From JBBCJM01 sp037190175 (GTDB taxonomy: Bacteria; Pseudomonadota; Alphaproteobacteria; Rhodobacterales; Rhodobacteraceae), in NCBI GenBank assembly GCA_037190175.1, contig JBBCJM010000098.1, forward strand, positions 1-9,198: a stretch of 9,198 nt of DNA. Direction: 5' to 3'. Position 1 is the stretch's first letter. Each line of letters begins with the position of its first letter. The notes below the pieces were generated by a model. It was not told the origin of the DNA, ran no database searches, and saw only the letters and a list, made by a program, of their open reading frames with translations. Shown here in pieces: positions 1 through 5,775 of this stretch. The translations under genes and the position numbers were made by a program.

Positions 1-26
1 CCACCCCGCCATCCCCTTAGCCGCCC

Positions 27-1223
27 TCAATTGAACATCACCGCGAACAGCGCCGCGTCGCCGCGCACCAGGTTCTCGAAGTCGCGCCAGGATTCCAGGC
101 TGGCGCGCGGGCCCTTCTCGGCGAAGGACCGGAGCCCCTCGCCCTGCACCCCGGTCACCCGGTCCACCGGCACCGGCTCGTCGAACAGGCGCTGCAGGTT
201 GATCCCCGCCTCGGCGCCATAGCGCCAGTGCGGGACCAGCAGCCGCCCTTCCAGCACCGCCTCGGCGTCGGCCAGCACCGCCTGCCAGCGCGCGCCCGTG
301 CCCGGCGGCATCCGCAGCCCGAGGCCCGAGGTCTGCCGGTCGTTCGGGATCCACTCGCGGTCGTTGTCGGTCTCGGCCTCCACGCCCGCCCAGAACCGGC
401 GGTTCTCGCGGATCATGCCCAGCAGATGCTGGCGCGCGGCGCGGGTCAGGTCGGGGTCGGGCTCCTGCGCCAGGCCGTGCAGCAGCATGGCCGCGCGGTC
501 CACCTGCCGGCCGAAGATCATGTCCAGCGCATTGGGCGGCGGCGTGTCGCCCCAGAGTTCCTTCATCGCCACGGCGGAACCCAGCACCCGCTCCACCGCG
601 GGCGCGGGGTCGTAGGCCAGCGCCAGGGTGACGAAAGCCGAGAGGAAATGGGTATAGGCGGTCAGCCAGTGCTGGTCGGCGGTGTCGAAGCGGATCACCG
701 GGTCGGGCACCGCCACCATCCCGCCACGCCCCGCGCCCGCCAGCGTCATGCCGGTGACCGCGCCGACCTCTTCGCCCGGGTCGCGCGCGCCGTTGCCATT
801 GATGTCGAACCAGAGGTCGGCCATGCGGATCTCCAGCGCGACCTCCTGCCCGTCCAGCCGCGCCAGCGCCTCGCGCGCGCTGTCCATCCGGGTCTGGACC
901 CCGGTCAGCAGGGTGAGGATATCGGCCGGCTGGAAGGCGCGGGCATTCGGGTTTTCCGGGATCGGCAGGCGCAGCAGCGGCAGTTCCGACCAGTCCGACC
1001 GCACCCCGGTCTGCCAGCGCAGCTGCAGCGCGCCCTCGACCCCCAGCAGGAACCGCACCCCGGCCAGCGCGAAAAGCTCCTCCGCCGTGGGTTCGGGCAG
1101 GGCCGCCAGCCGCGCCTCCACCGGCGCCAGCCCGGCGGCGCCGATCTCGGCCGAGAGCGACTGGGCGCCCGCGGGGGCGGCAAGGCCGAGCGCCAGCAGG
1201 GCGGCAAGGACGGGTCTGCGCAT
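27..1223 (-). CDS. Exported protein of unknown function with one EF-hand calcium loop
   Basis: A 398-residue protein. The N-terminus looks like a Sec signal peptide: MRRP, a hydrophobic stretch of about residues 5-16, then an AGA|QS cleavage site near residue 20. There is no lipobox cysteine, so the mature protein is probably soluble in the periplasm. Residues 140-151 form a complete 12-residue EF-hand loop (D140, N142, N144, G145, D148, E151), followed by a second Glu; this should bind Ca2+. The rest looks mostly helical, with no transmembrane segment beyond the signal peptide and no enzyme motif I recognise. The ATG at 1223 is preceded on its strand by AAGGGGA at about 6 bases, a reasonable ribosome site, and the signal peptide begins right there. 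It is divergent from the PanE-family gene. I do not recognise the family; it may be a conserved hypothetical of Rhodobacteraceae. The gene call is firm, the function open. Confidence 0.85.
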   Translation of the reverse strand: MRRPVLAALLALGLAAPAGAQSLSAEIGAAGLAPVEARLAALPEPTAEELFALAGVRFLLGVEGALQLRWQTGVRSDWSELPLLRLPIPENPNARAFQPADILTLLTGVQTRMDSAREALARLDGQEVALEIRMADLWFDINGNGARDPGEEVGAVTGMTLAGAGRGGMVAVPDPVIRFDTADQHWLTAYTHFLSAFVTLALAYDPAPAVERVLGSAVAMKELWGDTPPPNALDMIFGRQVDRAAMLLHGLAQEPDPDLTRAARQHLLGMIRENRRFWAGVEAETDNDREWIPNDRQTSGLGLRMPPGTGARWQAVLADAEAVLEGRLLVPHWRYGAEAGINLQRLFDEPVPVDRVTGVQGEGLRSFAEKGPRASLESWRDFENLVRGDAALFAVMFN

Positions 1224-1347
1224 GAGGGTCCCCTTGCCCGGACCGGTCGGGCCCCAGGAGGCGCGCGGCGGGCGGCGGCGGCAAGGGCCGCATCAGGCCC
1301 CCGCCGGGGGCAGCGAGAGTTTCCCAGCGCGAAAACCCCGGTTTCCG

Positions 1348-1378
1348 TTGCCCCCGGCCGGCGCGGTCGGGCTAACAT
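1348..1378 (+). promoter_or_regulatory. Candidate promoter for the PanE-family gene
   Basis: TTGCCC (1348-1353) and TAACAT (1373-1378) resemble -35 and -10 boxes, with a 19-base spacer (18 if CTAACA is used as the -10). Transcription would start near 1385, leaving a leader of about 20 bases that contains the GGAGG ribosome site at 1395-1399. The spacing is slightly long and the -35 box is imperfect, so this is only a candidate. Confidence 0.4.
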
Positions 1379-1404
1379 CCGGTGGACAGGAAACGGAGGG
1401 ACCC

Positions 1405-2376
1405 ATGCGGGTGATCGTCTATGGCATCGGCGCGATCGGCGGCACGCTGGCGGCCCGGCTGGCGCAGACCGGAACCGAAGTGACGGGCATCGCCCGCGGC
1501 TCGATGCTGGCGGCGATCCGCGCCCGGGGCGGGCTGAACCTCGTCAGCCATGCCGGGCGCGGGCTGGTCGCCTTTCCGGTGGTGGCGGGGCCGGAGGAGA
1601 TCGACTGGCGGGCGGACGACTGCATCCTCCTGACCATGAAGTCGAACGACACCCTCGCCGCGCTCGAGGCGCTGGCGGCCGCGGGGGTCGACCGCCAGCC
1701 CGTCGTCTGCGCCCAGAACGGGGTGGCCAATGAACGCATGGCGCTGCGCCGGTTTCCCAACGTCTTCGCCATGGGGGTGATGATGCCCGCGCAGTTCACC
1801 CAGCCCGGCACGGTGGCGGCCGAGGGCACGCCGAAGCTCGGCATCCTCGACCTGGGCCGGGCCTCACCCGGCGGCAACGCCGAGGTCGAGCCGCTGGCCG
1901 AGGCTGTGCGCGCGGCGGGCTTCATCTGCGAGATCACGCCCGAGGCGATGGCGGGGAAATACGGCAAGCTGCTACTGAACCTCGGCAATATCGTCGGCGC
2001 GGCGCTGGGGATGCCGGCACGCTTCGGCCCCTGGTTCGACCGGGTGCGGGTGGAGGGCGAGGCGGTGCTGGCCGCCGCGGGCATCGCCACGGTCGACGCC
2101 GGCATGGACAACCCGCGGCGGCAGGAGATGCGGCGGGTGGCGCTGGAGGGGGTGGAGCAGGTCGGCAGTTCCTCGGTGCAGAGCCTGATCCGCGGCACCG
2201 GCTCGATCGAGACCGACTATCTGAACGGCGAGATCGTGCTGCTGGGCCGGCAGCTGGGCATCCCCACACCCGCCAACGCCGCCTTCCAGACCGTGGCCCG
2301 CCGGATGCTGCGCGACCGGATGGCGCCCGGCAGCTTCCCCGAGGCCGAGGTCGCCCGGCTGTTCGAGGCGGGCTGA
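1405..2376 (+). CDS. Ketopantoate reductase (PanE/ApbA) family oxidoreductase
   Basis: 323 residues, close to the usual ~300 of the family. PanE reduces 2-dehydropantoate to pantoate with NADPH in pantothenate synthesis. The N-terminal Rossmann motif is G7-I-G9-A-I-G12-G13; TMKSNDT at 77-83 (K79) follows the cofactor domain; QNG at 104-106 supplies the conserved Asn105. The C-terminal helical domain carries the likely catalytic Lys188 (KYGKLLLN) and the substrate-binding Glu269 (ETDYLNGE), matching Lys176 and Glu256 of the E. coli enzyme as I recall them. The ATG at 1405 has GGAGG five bases upstream and starts exactly at the dinucleotide-binding strand, so longer in-frame readings are not needed. 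Many paralogues of this family are not the biosynthetic PanE. Lying beside a BKACE gene and transport genes, this one may reduce or oxidise another 2-keto/2-hydroxy acid, so I give no gene symbol. Confidence 0.88.
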   Translation: MRVIVYGIGAIGGTLAARLAQTGTEVTGIARGSMLAAIRARGGLNLVSHAGRGLVAFPVVAGPEEIDWRADDCILLTMKSNDTLAALEALAAAGVDRQPVVCAQNGVANERMALRRFPNVFAMGVMMPAQFTQPGTVAAEGTPKLGILDLGRASPGGNAEVEPLAEAVRAAGFICEITPEAMAGKYGKLLLNLGNIVGAALGMPARFGPWFDRVRVEGEAVLAAAGIATVDAGMDNPRRQEMRRVALEGVEQVGSSSVQSLIRGTGSIETDYLNGEIVLLGRQLGIPTPANAAFQTVARRMLRDRMAPGSFPEAEVARLFEAG

Positions 2377-2404
2377 GGCAGGCGGCGGCGCCCCCCCCAC
2401 CCCA

Positions 2405-2429
2405 TCCCTCCCCCACGCGGGGGGAGGGA
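2405..2429 (+). terminator. Strong GC hairpin after the PanE-family gene
   Basis: TCCCTCCCCC (2405-2414) pairs perfectly with GGGGGAGGGA (2420-2429) around a 5-base loop, 29 bases past the stop codon. There is no U-tract, so it may act as an RNA 3'-end stabiliser or a Rho-associated end rather than a classical intrinsic terminator. Similar C-rich/G-rich hairpins are common between genes in alphaproteobacteria, so it could also be a dispersed repeat. More GC-rich inverted segments follow up to 2560, for example ATCCCGC at 2443-2449 with GCGGGAT at 2472-2478. Confidence 0.45.
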
Positions 2430-2543
2430 GCCGCGAAACCCCATCCCGCAGGTTCCGGGGCGGCGGTTGCGGCGGGATAGGCGCCGGGGTTTTCCGGGGC
2501 GCGAAACATCCCGCCGGCCGGCTTGCGGCGGGGCCGGCAAGGG

Positions 2544-2568
2544 GCTGGGCTGGCCCCAGCAGAAGGAG
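2544..2568 (+). promoter_or_regulatory. Ribosome site fixing a TTG start, with a hairpin just upstream
   Basis: AAGGAG at 2563-2568 lies 7 bases before TTG 2576 and supports that codon as the start of the BKACE gene. Immediately upstream, GCTGGG (2544-2549) can pair with CCCAGC (2555-2560) around a 5-base loop, ending two bases before the ribosome site. Such a hairpin could tune access to the site; any regulatory role is inference. Confidence 0.55.
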
Positions 2569-2575
2569 CCCCGCC

Positions 2576-3466
2576 TTGCCCGACCCCGTCATCCTGACCT
2601 GTGCCGTCACCGGCAACATCACCACGCGCGAACAGACCCCGCACCTGCCCTGCACGCCGGACGAGATCGTCGCCGAATGCCTGGCCGCGGTGCGCGCCGG
2701 CGCCGCCATCGTGCACATCCACGTCCGCCACCCCGACGGGCGGCCCAGCATGGAGATCGGCCACTACCGCGAGGTGGTCGGCCGCCTGCGCGCCTCGGGG
2801 CAGGACATGGTGATCAACCTGACCACCGGCCCGGGGGGGCGGTTCATCCCCTCGGAGGACGATCCCTCCCGCGCCGCGCCGGGGACCAACCTGTTGCCGC
2901 CCGAACGGCGGGTGGAACATGTGGAACTGCTGCGGCCCGAGATCTGCAGCCTCGACTTCAACACGATGTATTCGGGCAGCTCGGTGGTCATCAACACCCC
3001 CCGCAACCTGCGGATCATGGCCGAACGCATCCGCGCCGCCGGGGTGGTGCCCGAGATCGAGGTCTTCGACAGCGGCGACATCCAGCTGGCCAATGCGCTG
3101 CTGGCCGAGGGGGTGCTGGACGGCCCCGCCCTGTTCCAGATCGTGCTGGGCGTGCGCTACGGCGCCATCGCCACGCCCGAGACGCTGCTCTACCTGCGCT
3201 CGCTGCTGCCCGCGGCGGCGCGCTGGGCGGCCTTCGGGATCGGGCGGTGGGAGTTTCCCATGCTGGCGCAGGCGCAGCTTCTGGGCGGCCATGTGCGGGT
3301 AGGGCTGGAGGACAACATCTGGCTGGAAAAGGGCGTGCTGGCCCAAGGCAACGCGCCGCTGGTGGACAAGGCGGTGCGGATCGTCACCGAACTCGGCGGC
3401 CGGATGGCCACGGCGGAGGAGGCCCGGCGGATGCTGGGGCTGCGGCGGCAGGCGCCGGCGGGGTGA
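2576..3466 (+). CDS. BKACE family (DUF849) beta-keto acid cleavage enzyme
   Basis: 296 residues, the normal length for the family. These enzymes react a beta-keto acid with acetyl-CoA to give acetoacetate and a new CoA thioester; the founding member is 3-keto-5-aminohexanoate cleavage enzyme (Kce) of lysine fermentation. The fold is a Zn-dependent TIM barrel. Visible hallmarks are the N-terminal strand PVILTCAVTGNIT (4-16), the zinc motif VHIHVR (H47, H49), TTG at 83-85, PEIEVF (159-164), GIGRW (221-225, R224) and GLEDN (243-247), whose Glu245 should be a further zinc ligand and Asp246 catalytic. Start: TTG with a good ribosome site. The next in-frame Met (M59) would remove the zinc motif. 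Substrate is not predictable here; members act on dehydrocarnitine and several keto acids. It lies 199 bases after the PanE-family gene, so co-transcription is possible but not shown. Confidence 0.92.
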   Translation: MPDPVILTCAVTGNITTREQTPHLPCTPDEIVAECLAAVRAGAAIVHIHVRHPDGRPSMEIGHYREVVGRLRASGQDMVINLTTGPGGRFIPSEDDPSRAAPGTNLLPPERRVEHVELLRPEICSLDFNTMYSGSSVVINTPRNLRIMAERIRAAGVVPEIEVFDSGDIQLANALLAEGVLDGPALFQIVLGVRYGAIATPETLLYLRSLLPAAARWAAFGIGRWEFPMLAQAQLLGGHVRVGLEDNIWLEKGVLAQGNAPLVDKAVRIVTELGGRMATAEEARRMLGLRRQAPAG

Positions 3467-3490
3467 GACGGACCGCCGCACGGATGGCAA

Positions 3491-3594
3491 GCGCCGGGGG
3501 GCCGTCTGCCCCCCCAGCCAGTGGTTCACTCGAACCAATGGCGTGAACCACTGGCAACCCCCGAGGATATTTTTGGCTCAAAAGAAAGAGGGGA
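3491..3594 (+). repeat. Repeat module A (GC hairpin + ACCCCCGAGGATATTT)
   Basis: The unit begins GCGCCGGGGGG, folds with CCCCCC (about 3509-3515), carries an extra inverted repeat (3517-3555), then ACCCCCGAGGATATTT (about 3557-3573) and a purine-rich end AGAAAGAGGGG. It is the opposite-facing counterpart of module B at 3631-3691. The pattern is seen directly. I recall similar modules as dispersed intergenic repeats, often past gene ends, in Rhodobacteraceae; that part is memory and unverified. It starts about 25 bases after the BKACE stop and could act as its transcription end. Confidence 0.6.
3517..3555 (+). promoter_or_regulatory. Triple 11-base half-site / alternative hairpins
   Basis: GCCAGTGGTTC (3517-3527), GAACCAATGGC (3532-3542) and GAACCACTGGC (3545-3555) are three copies of one 11-base unit: the first inverted relative to the other two, with the middle copy differing at one base. 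Copies 1 and 2 make a palindrome with a 4-base spacer; copies 1 and 3 extend to a perfect 13-base stem (3517-3529 with 3543-3555). It could be an operator for a dimeric regulator of the downstream transport genes, or two mutually exclusive RNA hairpins. The TGGT...ACCA character is reminiscent of GntR-type operators, but that is only suggestive. Confidence 0.5.
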
Positions 3595-3604
3595 GAAGGC
3601 GCAC

Positions 3605-3617
3605 ATTTGATTCAAAT
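3605..3617. promoter_or_regulatory. AT-rich palindrome between the repeat modules
   Basis: ATTTGA-T-TCAAAT is a perfect 6+6 palindrome around one central base. It is conspicuous in a window that is about 70% GC and lies midway between modules A and B. It could be a regulator site or simply the AT-rich centre of the repeat pair. No matching -35/-10 pair is evident around it. Confidence 0.3.
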
Positions 3618-3630
3618 TGTCGGCCCCCGT

Positions 3631-3691
3631 CCCCTCTTCTTCTGTCCGACAAATATCCCGCGGGGGTCCGGGGGCGCGAAGCCCCCGGCGC
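3631..3691 (-). repeat. Repeat module B, inverted relative to module A
   Basis: Read on the minus strand it runs GCGCCGGGGGC, a short loop, GCGCCCCCGG, then ACCCCCGCGGGATATTT and AGAAGAAGAGGGG. It matches module A segment by segment but lacks the extra inverted repeat. A and B face each other over about 36 bases. Its outer edge (about 3691) is exactly where permease-like coding sequence begins, so it marks a probable rearrangement junction. Confidence 0.6.
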
Positions 3692-3779
3692 TCTGTCGGC
3701 CAACCTGATCTCCAGCTGGCTGCGCACCGTCAGCGACCCCGCGCAACGCTGGCGGCTGGAAGCGCGGAGGAAGACATGA
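3690..3779 (+). pseudogene. C-terminal remnant of a DppC-like ABC permease
   Basis: The frame ending at TGA 3777-3779 reads ALSANLISSWLRTVSDP followed by an Arg-rich tail (about 29 codons). Inner-membrane permeases of peptide importers (DppC/OppC) typically end in a segment of the form NLLGDWLRDxLDPRxR, which this resembles well. The stop overlaps the ATG of the first ATPase as ATGA, the classic coupling of permease and ATPase genes in these operons, so the reading frame is very probably the original one. Upstream of 3690 the frame runs into repeat module B, where the translation loses permease character. No permease membrane segment and no substrate-binding protein gene is present. The tail is too short for a database hit to be guaranteed, so the assignment is an inference from pattern and position. 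Confidence 0.6.
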
Positions 3780-4762
3780 CCCGGCCGCTTCTGGACATCC
3801 GCGACCTGCGGGTGGAGTTCCGCTCGGAGCTCGAGACCGTCCATGCCGTGAACGGCGCCAGCCTGACCGTGGACCCGGGCGAGGTGGTGGCGATCCTGGG
3901 CGAGAGCGGTTCGGGCAAAAGCGTGACCGCGGCCGCGGTGATGCGGGTGCTGCCGCAGCCGCCGGCGGTGATCGCCGGGGGGCAGATCCTGTTCAAGGGG
4001 CGCGACATCCTGGCGGTGCCGCCGGGCGAATGGCGCGCCATGCTGGCCCGCGACATCGCGCTGGTGCTGCAGGACGCGCTGACGGCGCTCAATCCCGTCT
4101 ACCCGGTCGGCTGGCAGATCGCCGAGGTGTTCCGCCTGCACGGCATGGGCCGGGCCGAGGCGCAGGCCAAGGCGCTGGGCCTGCTGGAGCGGGTGGGCAT
4201 CCCCGACCCCCGCCGCCGGATGGGCGAATATCCGCACCAGTTCTCGGGCGGGATGCGGCAACGGGTGATGATCGCCATGGCCGTGGCCCTGCACCCGGCC
4301 CTGCTGATCGCCGACGAGCCCACCACGGCGCTGGACGTGACCGTGCAGGCCGAGATCATGGACCTGATCCGCGACATCAGCCGGGAGGAAGGCATGTCGG
4401 TGCTGCTCATCACCCACGACCTGGGGGTGGCGGTGGGCTATGCCCAGAAGGTCTGCGTCATGTATGCCGGCCGCGTGGTGGAATCCGGGCCGGTGAAGCA
4501 GGTGCTGGGCCGCCCGGCGCATCCCTATACGCTGGCGCTGATGCAGTCGGCCCCGCAGGCGCGCAGCGGCGGGCGGCTGAACCCGATCTCGGGCTCGCCC
4601 CCCGACCTCGCGCGGCTGCCGCAGGGCTGTCCGTTCCATCCGCGCTGCCGCTTCGCCATCGACCTGTGCCGCGCCCGCCGCCCCGAGACCACGGCGCCGC
4701 TGCCCGGCCGCAGCGTCGAATGCCACCGCGCGATGGAGGTTCTGGATGTCGCCGCCGCCTGA
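3776..4762 (+). CDS. Di/oligopeptide-type ABC importer ATPase, DppD/OppD-like
   Basis: 328 residues, the usual length. It hydrolyses ATP on the cytoplasmic face to drive import through a heterodimeric permease, pairing with the second ATPase encoded next. Motifs in order: Walker A GESGSGKS (42-49, K48), Q-loop Q99, signature FSGGM (156-160), Walker B LLIADE (176-181), D-loop ALD (185-187) and switch His214. The C-terminal oligopeptide domain is present (HPYT 249-252) with four cysteines, C285, C291, C298 and C316. An equivalent quartet holds a [4Fe-4S] cluster in mycobacterial OppD, as I recall. The ATG at 3776 has GGAGG five bases upstream and overlaps the stop of the permease remnant. A longer in-frame reading from 3617 runs through repeat sequence and is not credible. 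Substrates of such systems include peptides, opines, nickel and sugar acids. Confidence 0.95.
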   Translation: MTRPLLDIRDLRVEFRSELETVHAVNGASLTVDPGEVVAILGESGSGKSVTAAAVMRVLPQPPAVIAGGQILFKGRDILAVPPGEWRAMLARDIALVLQDALTALNPVYPVGWQIAEVFRLHGMGRAEAQAKALGLLERVGIPDPRRRMGEYPHQFSGGMRQRVMIAMAVALHPALLIADEPTTALDVTVQAEIMDLIRDISREEGMSVLLITHDLGVAVGYAQKVCVMYAGRVVESGPVKQVLGRPAHPYTLALMQSAPQARSGGRLNPISGSPPDLARLPQGCPFHPRCRFAIDLCRARRPETTAPLPGRSVECHRAMEVLDVAAA

Positions 4763-5759
4763 GCCGCCGGTCCTGTCGGTCCGCAACCTATGCAAGCATT
4801 ACGAGGCGCGCCGCGGCTTCGGCCTGCGGGCGCCGCGGGGCAAGGTCAAGGCGGTGGACGGCATCAGCTTCGACCTGCACCGGGGCGAGACCTTGGGGCT
4901 GGTGGGCGAATCCGGCTGCGGCAAGTCCTCGGTCGCCCGCACCATCCTGCGGCTGGAGGAGCCGACCTCGGGCGAGGTGCTGTTCCGCGGCCGCGACGTG
5001 GGCCGGATGGGCCTGGCCGAGCGCAAGGAATTCCACCGCAAGGTGCAGGTGGTGTTCCAGGACCCCTATGCGGCACTGAACCCCCGGATGCGGGTCGAAC
5101 AGATCGTGTCCGAGCCCTGGATGATCCACCGCGGGCAGGTGCCGCAGGCCGAATGGGGCGACCGGGTGCGCGACCTGCTGACCGGCGTCGGCCTGCGCCG
5201 CGAACATGCCGAACGCTTCCCCCACCAGTTCTCGGGCGGGCAGTTGCAGCGCATCGGCATCGCCCGGGCCATGGCGCTGGAGCCCGAGGTGCTGATCTGC
5301 GACGAACCCGTCTCGGCGCTGGACCTGTCGATCCAGGCGCAGGTGATCAACCTGCTCGAGGACATCCAGGCCCGCACCGGCATCGCCTATCTGTTCATCG
5401 CGCACGACCTGTCGGTGGTGCGCCACCTGTCGGACCGGGTGGCGGTGATGTATCTGGGCCGCATGGCCGAGCTGGGCCCGGGCGAGACGGTGTTCGAGAC
5501 GCCGGTGCATCCCTATACCGCCGCCCTGCTGTCCGCCGAGCCGGTGCTGGACGTGGACGCCCCGCCCCGCGCCCGCATCCCGCTGAAGGGCGAGATCCCC
5601 AGCCCCGCCAACCCGCCTTCCGGCTGCCGCTTCCGCAGCCGCTGCTGGCGCGCCACCGCCCGCTGCGCCGAGGAGGTGCCGGCGCTGCGCCCCCTGCCCC
5701 CGGGATCGGCGCGGCAGGCCGCCTGCCACTTCCCGCTCGACGCCCCCGCCTTCGCCTGA
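4746..5759 (+). CDS. Di/oligopeptide-type ABC importer ATPase, DppF/OppF-like
   Basis: 337 residues; the second nucleotide-binding subunit of the importer. Motifs: Walker A GESGCGKS (54-61, K60), Q-loop Q105, signature FSGGQ (162-166), Walker B VLICDE (182-187), D-loop ALD (191-193), His220. The C-terminal oligopeptide domain has HPYT (255-258) and cysteines C294, C300, C307 and C327. The 30-residue segment before Walker A with an Arg-rich insert (RRGFGLRAPRGKVKAVDG) is typical of the DppF branch. Its ATG lies inside the end of the first ATPase gene (17-base overlap) with GGAGG at 4735-4739, indicating translational coupling. Both ATPases keep all catalytic motifs, so they look functional even though no permease gene is in the window; a remote or duplicated permease pair could be the partner. 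Confidence 0.95.
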   Translation: MSPPPEPPVLSVRNLCKHYEARRGFGLRAPRGKVKAVDGISFDLHRGETLGLVGESGCGKSSVARTILRLEEPTSGEVLFRGRDVGRMGLAERKEFHRKVQVVFQDPYAALNPRMRVEQIVSEPWMIHRGQVPQAEWGDRVRDLLTGVGLRREHAERFPHQFSGGQLQRIGIARAMALEPEVLICDEPVSALDLSIQAQVINLLEDIQARTGIAYLFIAHDLSVVRHLSDRVAVMYLGRMAELGPGETVFETPVHPYTAALLSAEPVLDVDAPPRARIPLKGEIPSPANPPSGCRFRSRCWRATARCAEEVPALRPLPPGSARQAACHFPLDAPAFA

Positions 5760-5775
5760 TCCCCTCTACGAGGCC

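Noticed and set aside
228..1733. Long plus-strand open frame (501 codons) opposite the exported-protein gene
   Set aside because: Composition-driven shadow: Arg/Gly/Pro/His-rich translation with no domain, opposite a gene with a clear signal peptide and EF-hand loop, and running into the PanE-family gene.
1934..3538. Long minus-strand open frame (534 codons) opposite the PanE-family and BKACE genes
   Set aside because: Low-complexity Pro/Arg/Ala translation spanning two well-supported genes on the other strand and an intergenic hairpin; typical of GC-rich DNA.
3491..3691. CRISPR array or insertion sequence
   Set aside because: Only two modules, inverted and unequal, with no regular spacers; no transposase frame and no target-site duplication seen.
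3617..3775. N-terminal extension of the first ATPase from an upstream ATG
   Set aside because: It would translate repeat module B and overlap the permease tail in another frame; ATG 3776 has a good ribosome site and matches family length.
3578..4795. Minus-strand open frame (405 codons) opposite the first ATPase
   Set aside because: His/Arg/Gln-rich antisense shadow; the plus strand carries every ABC ATPase motif.
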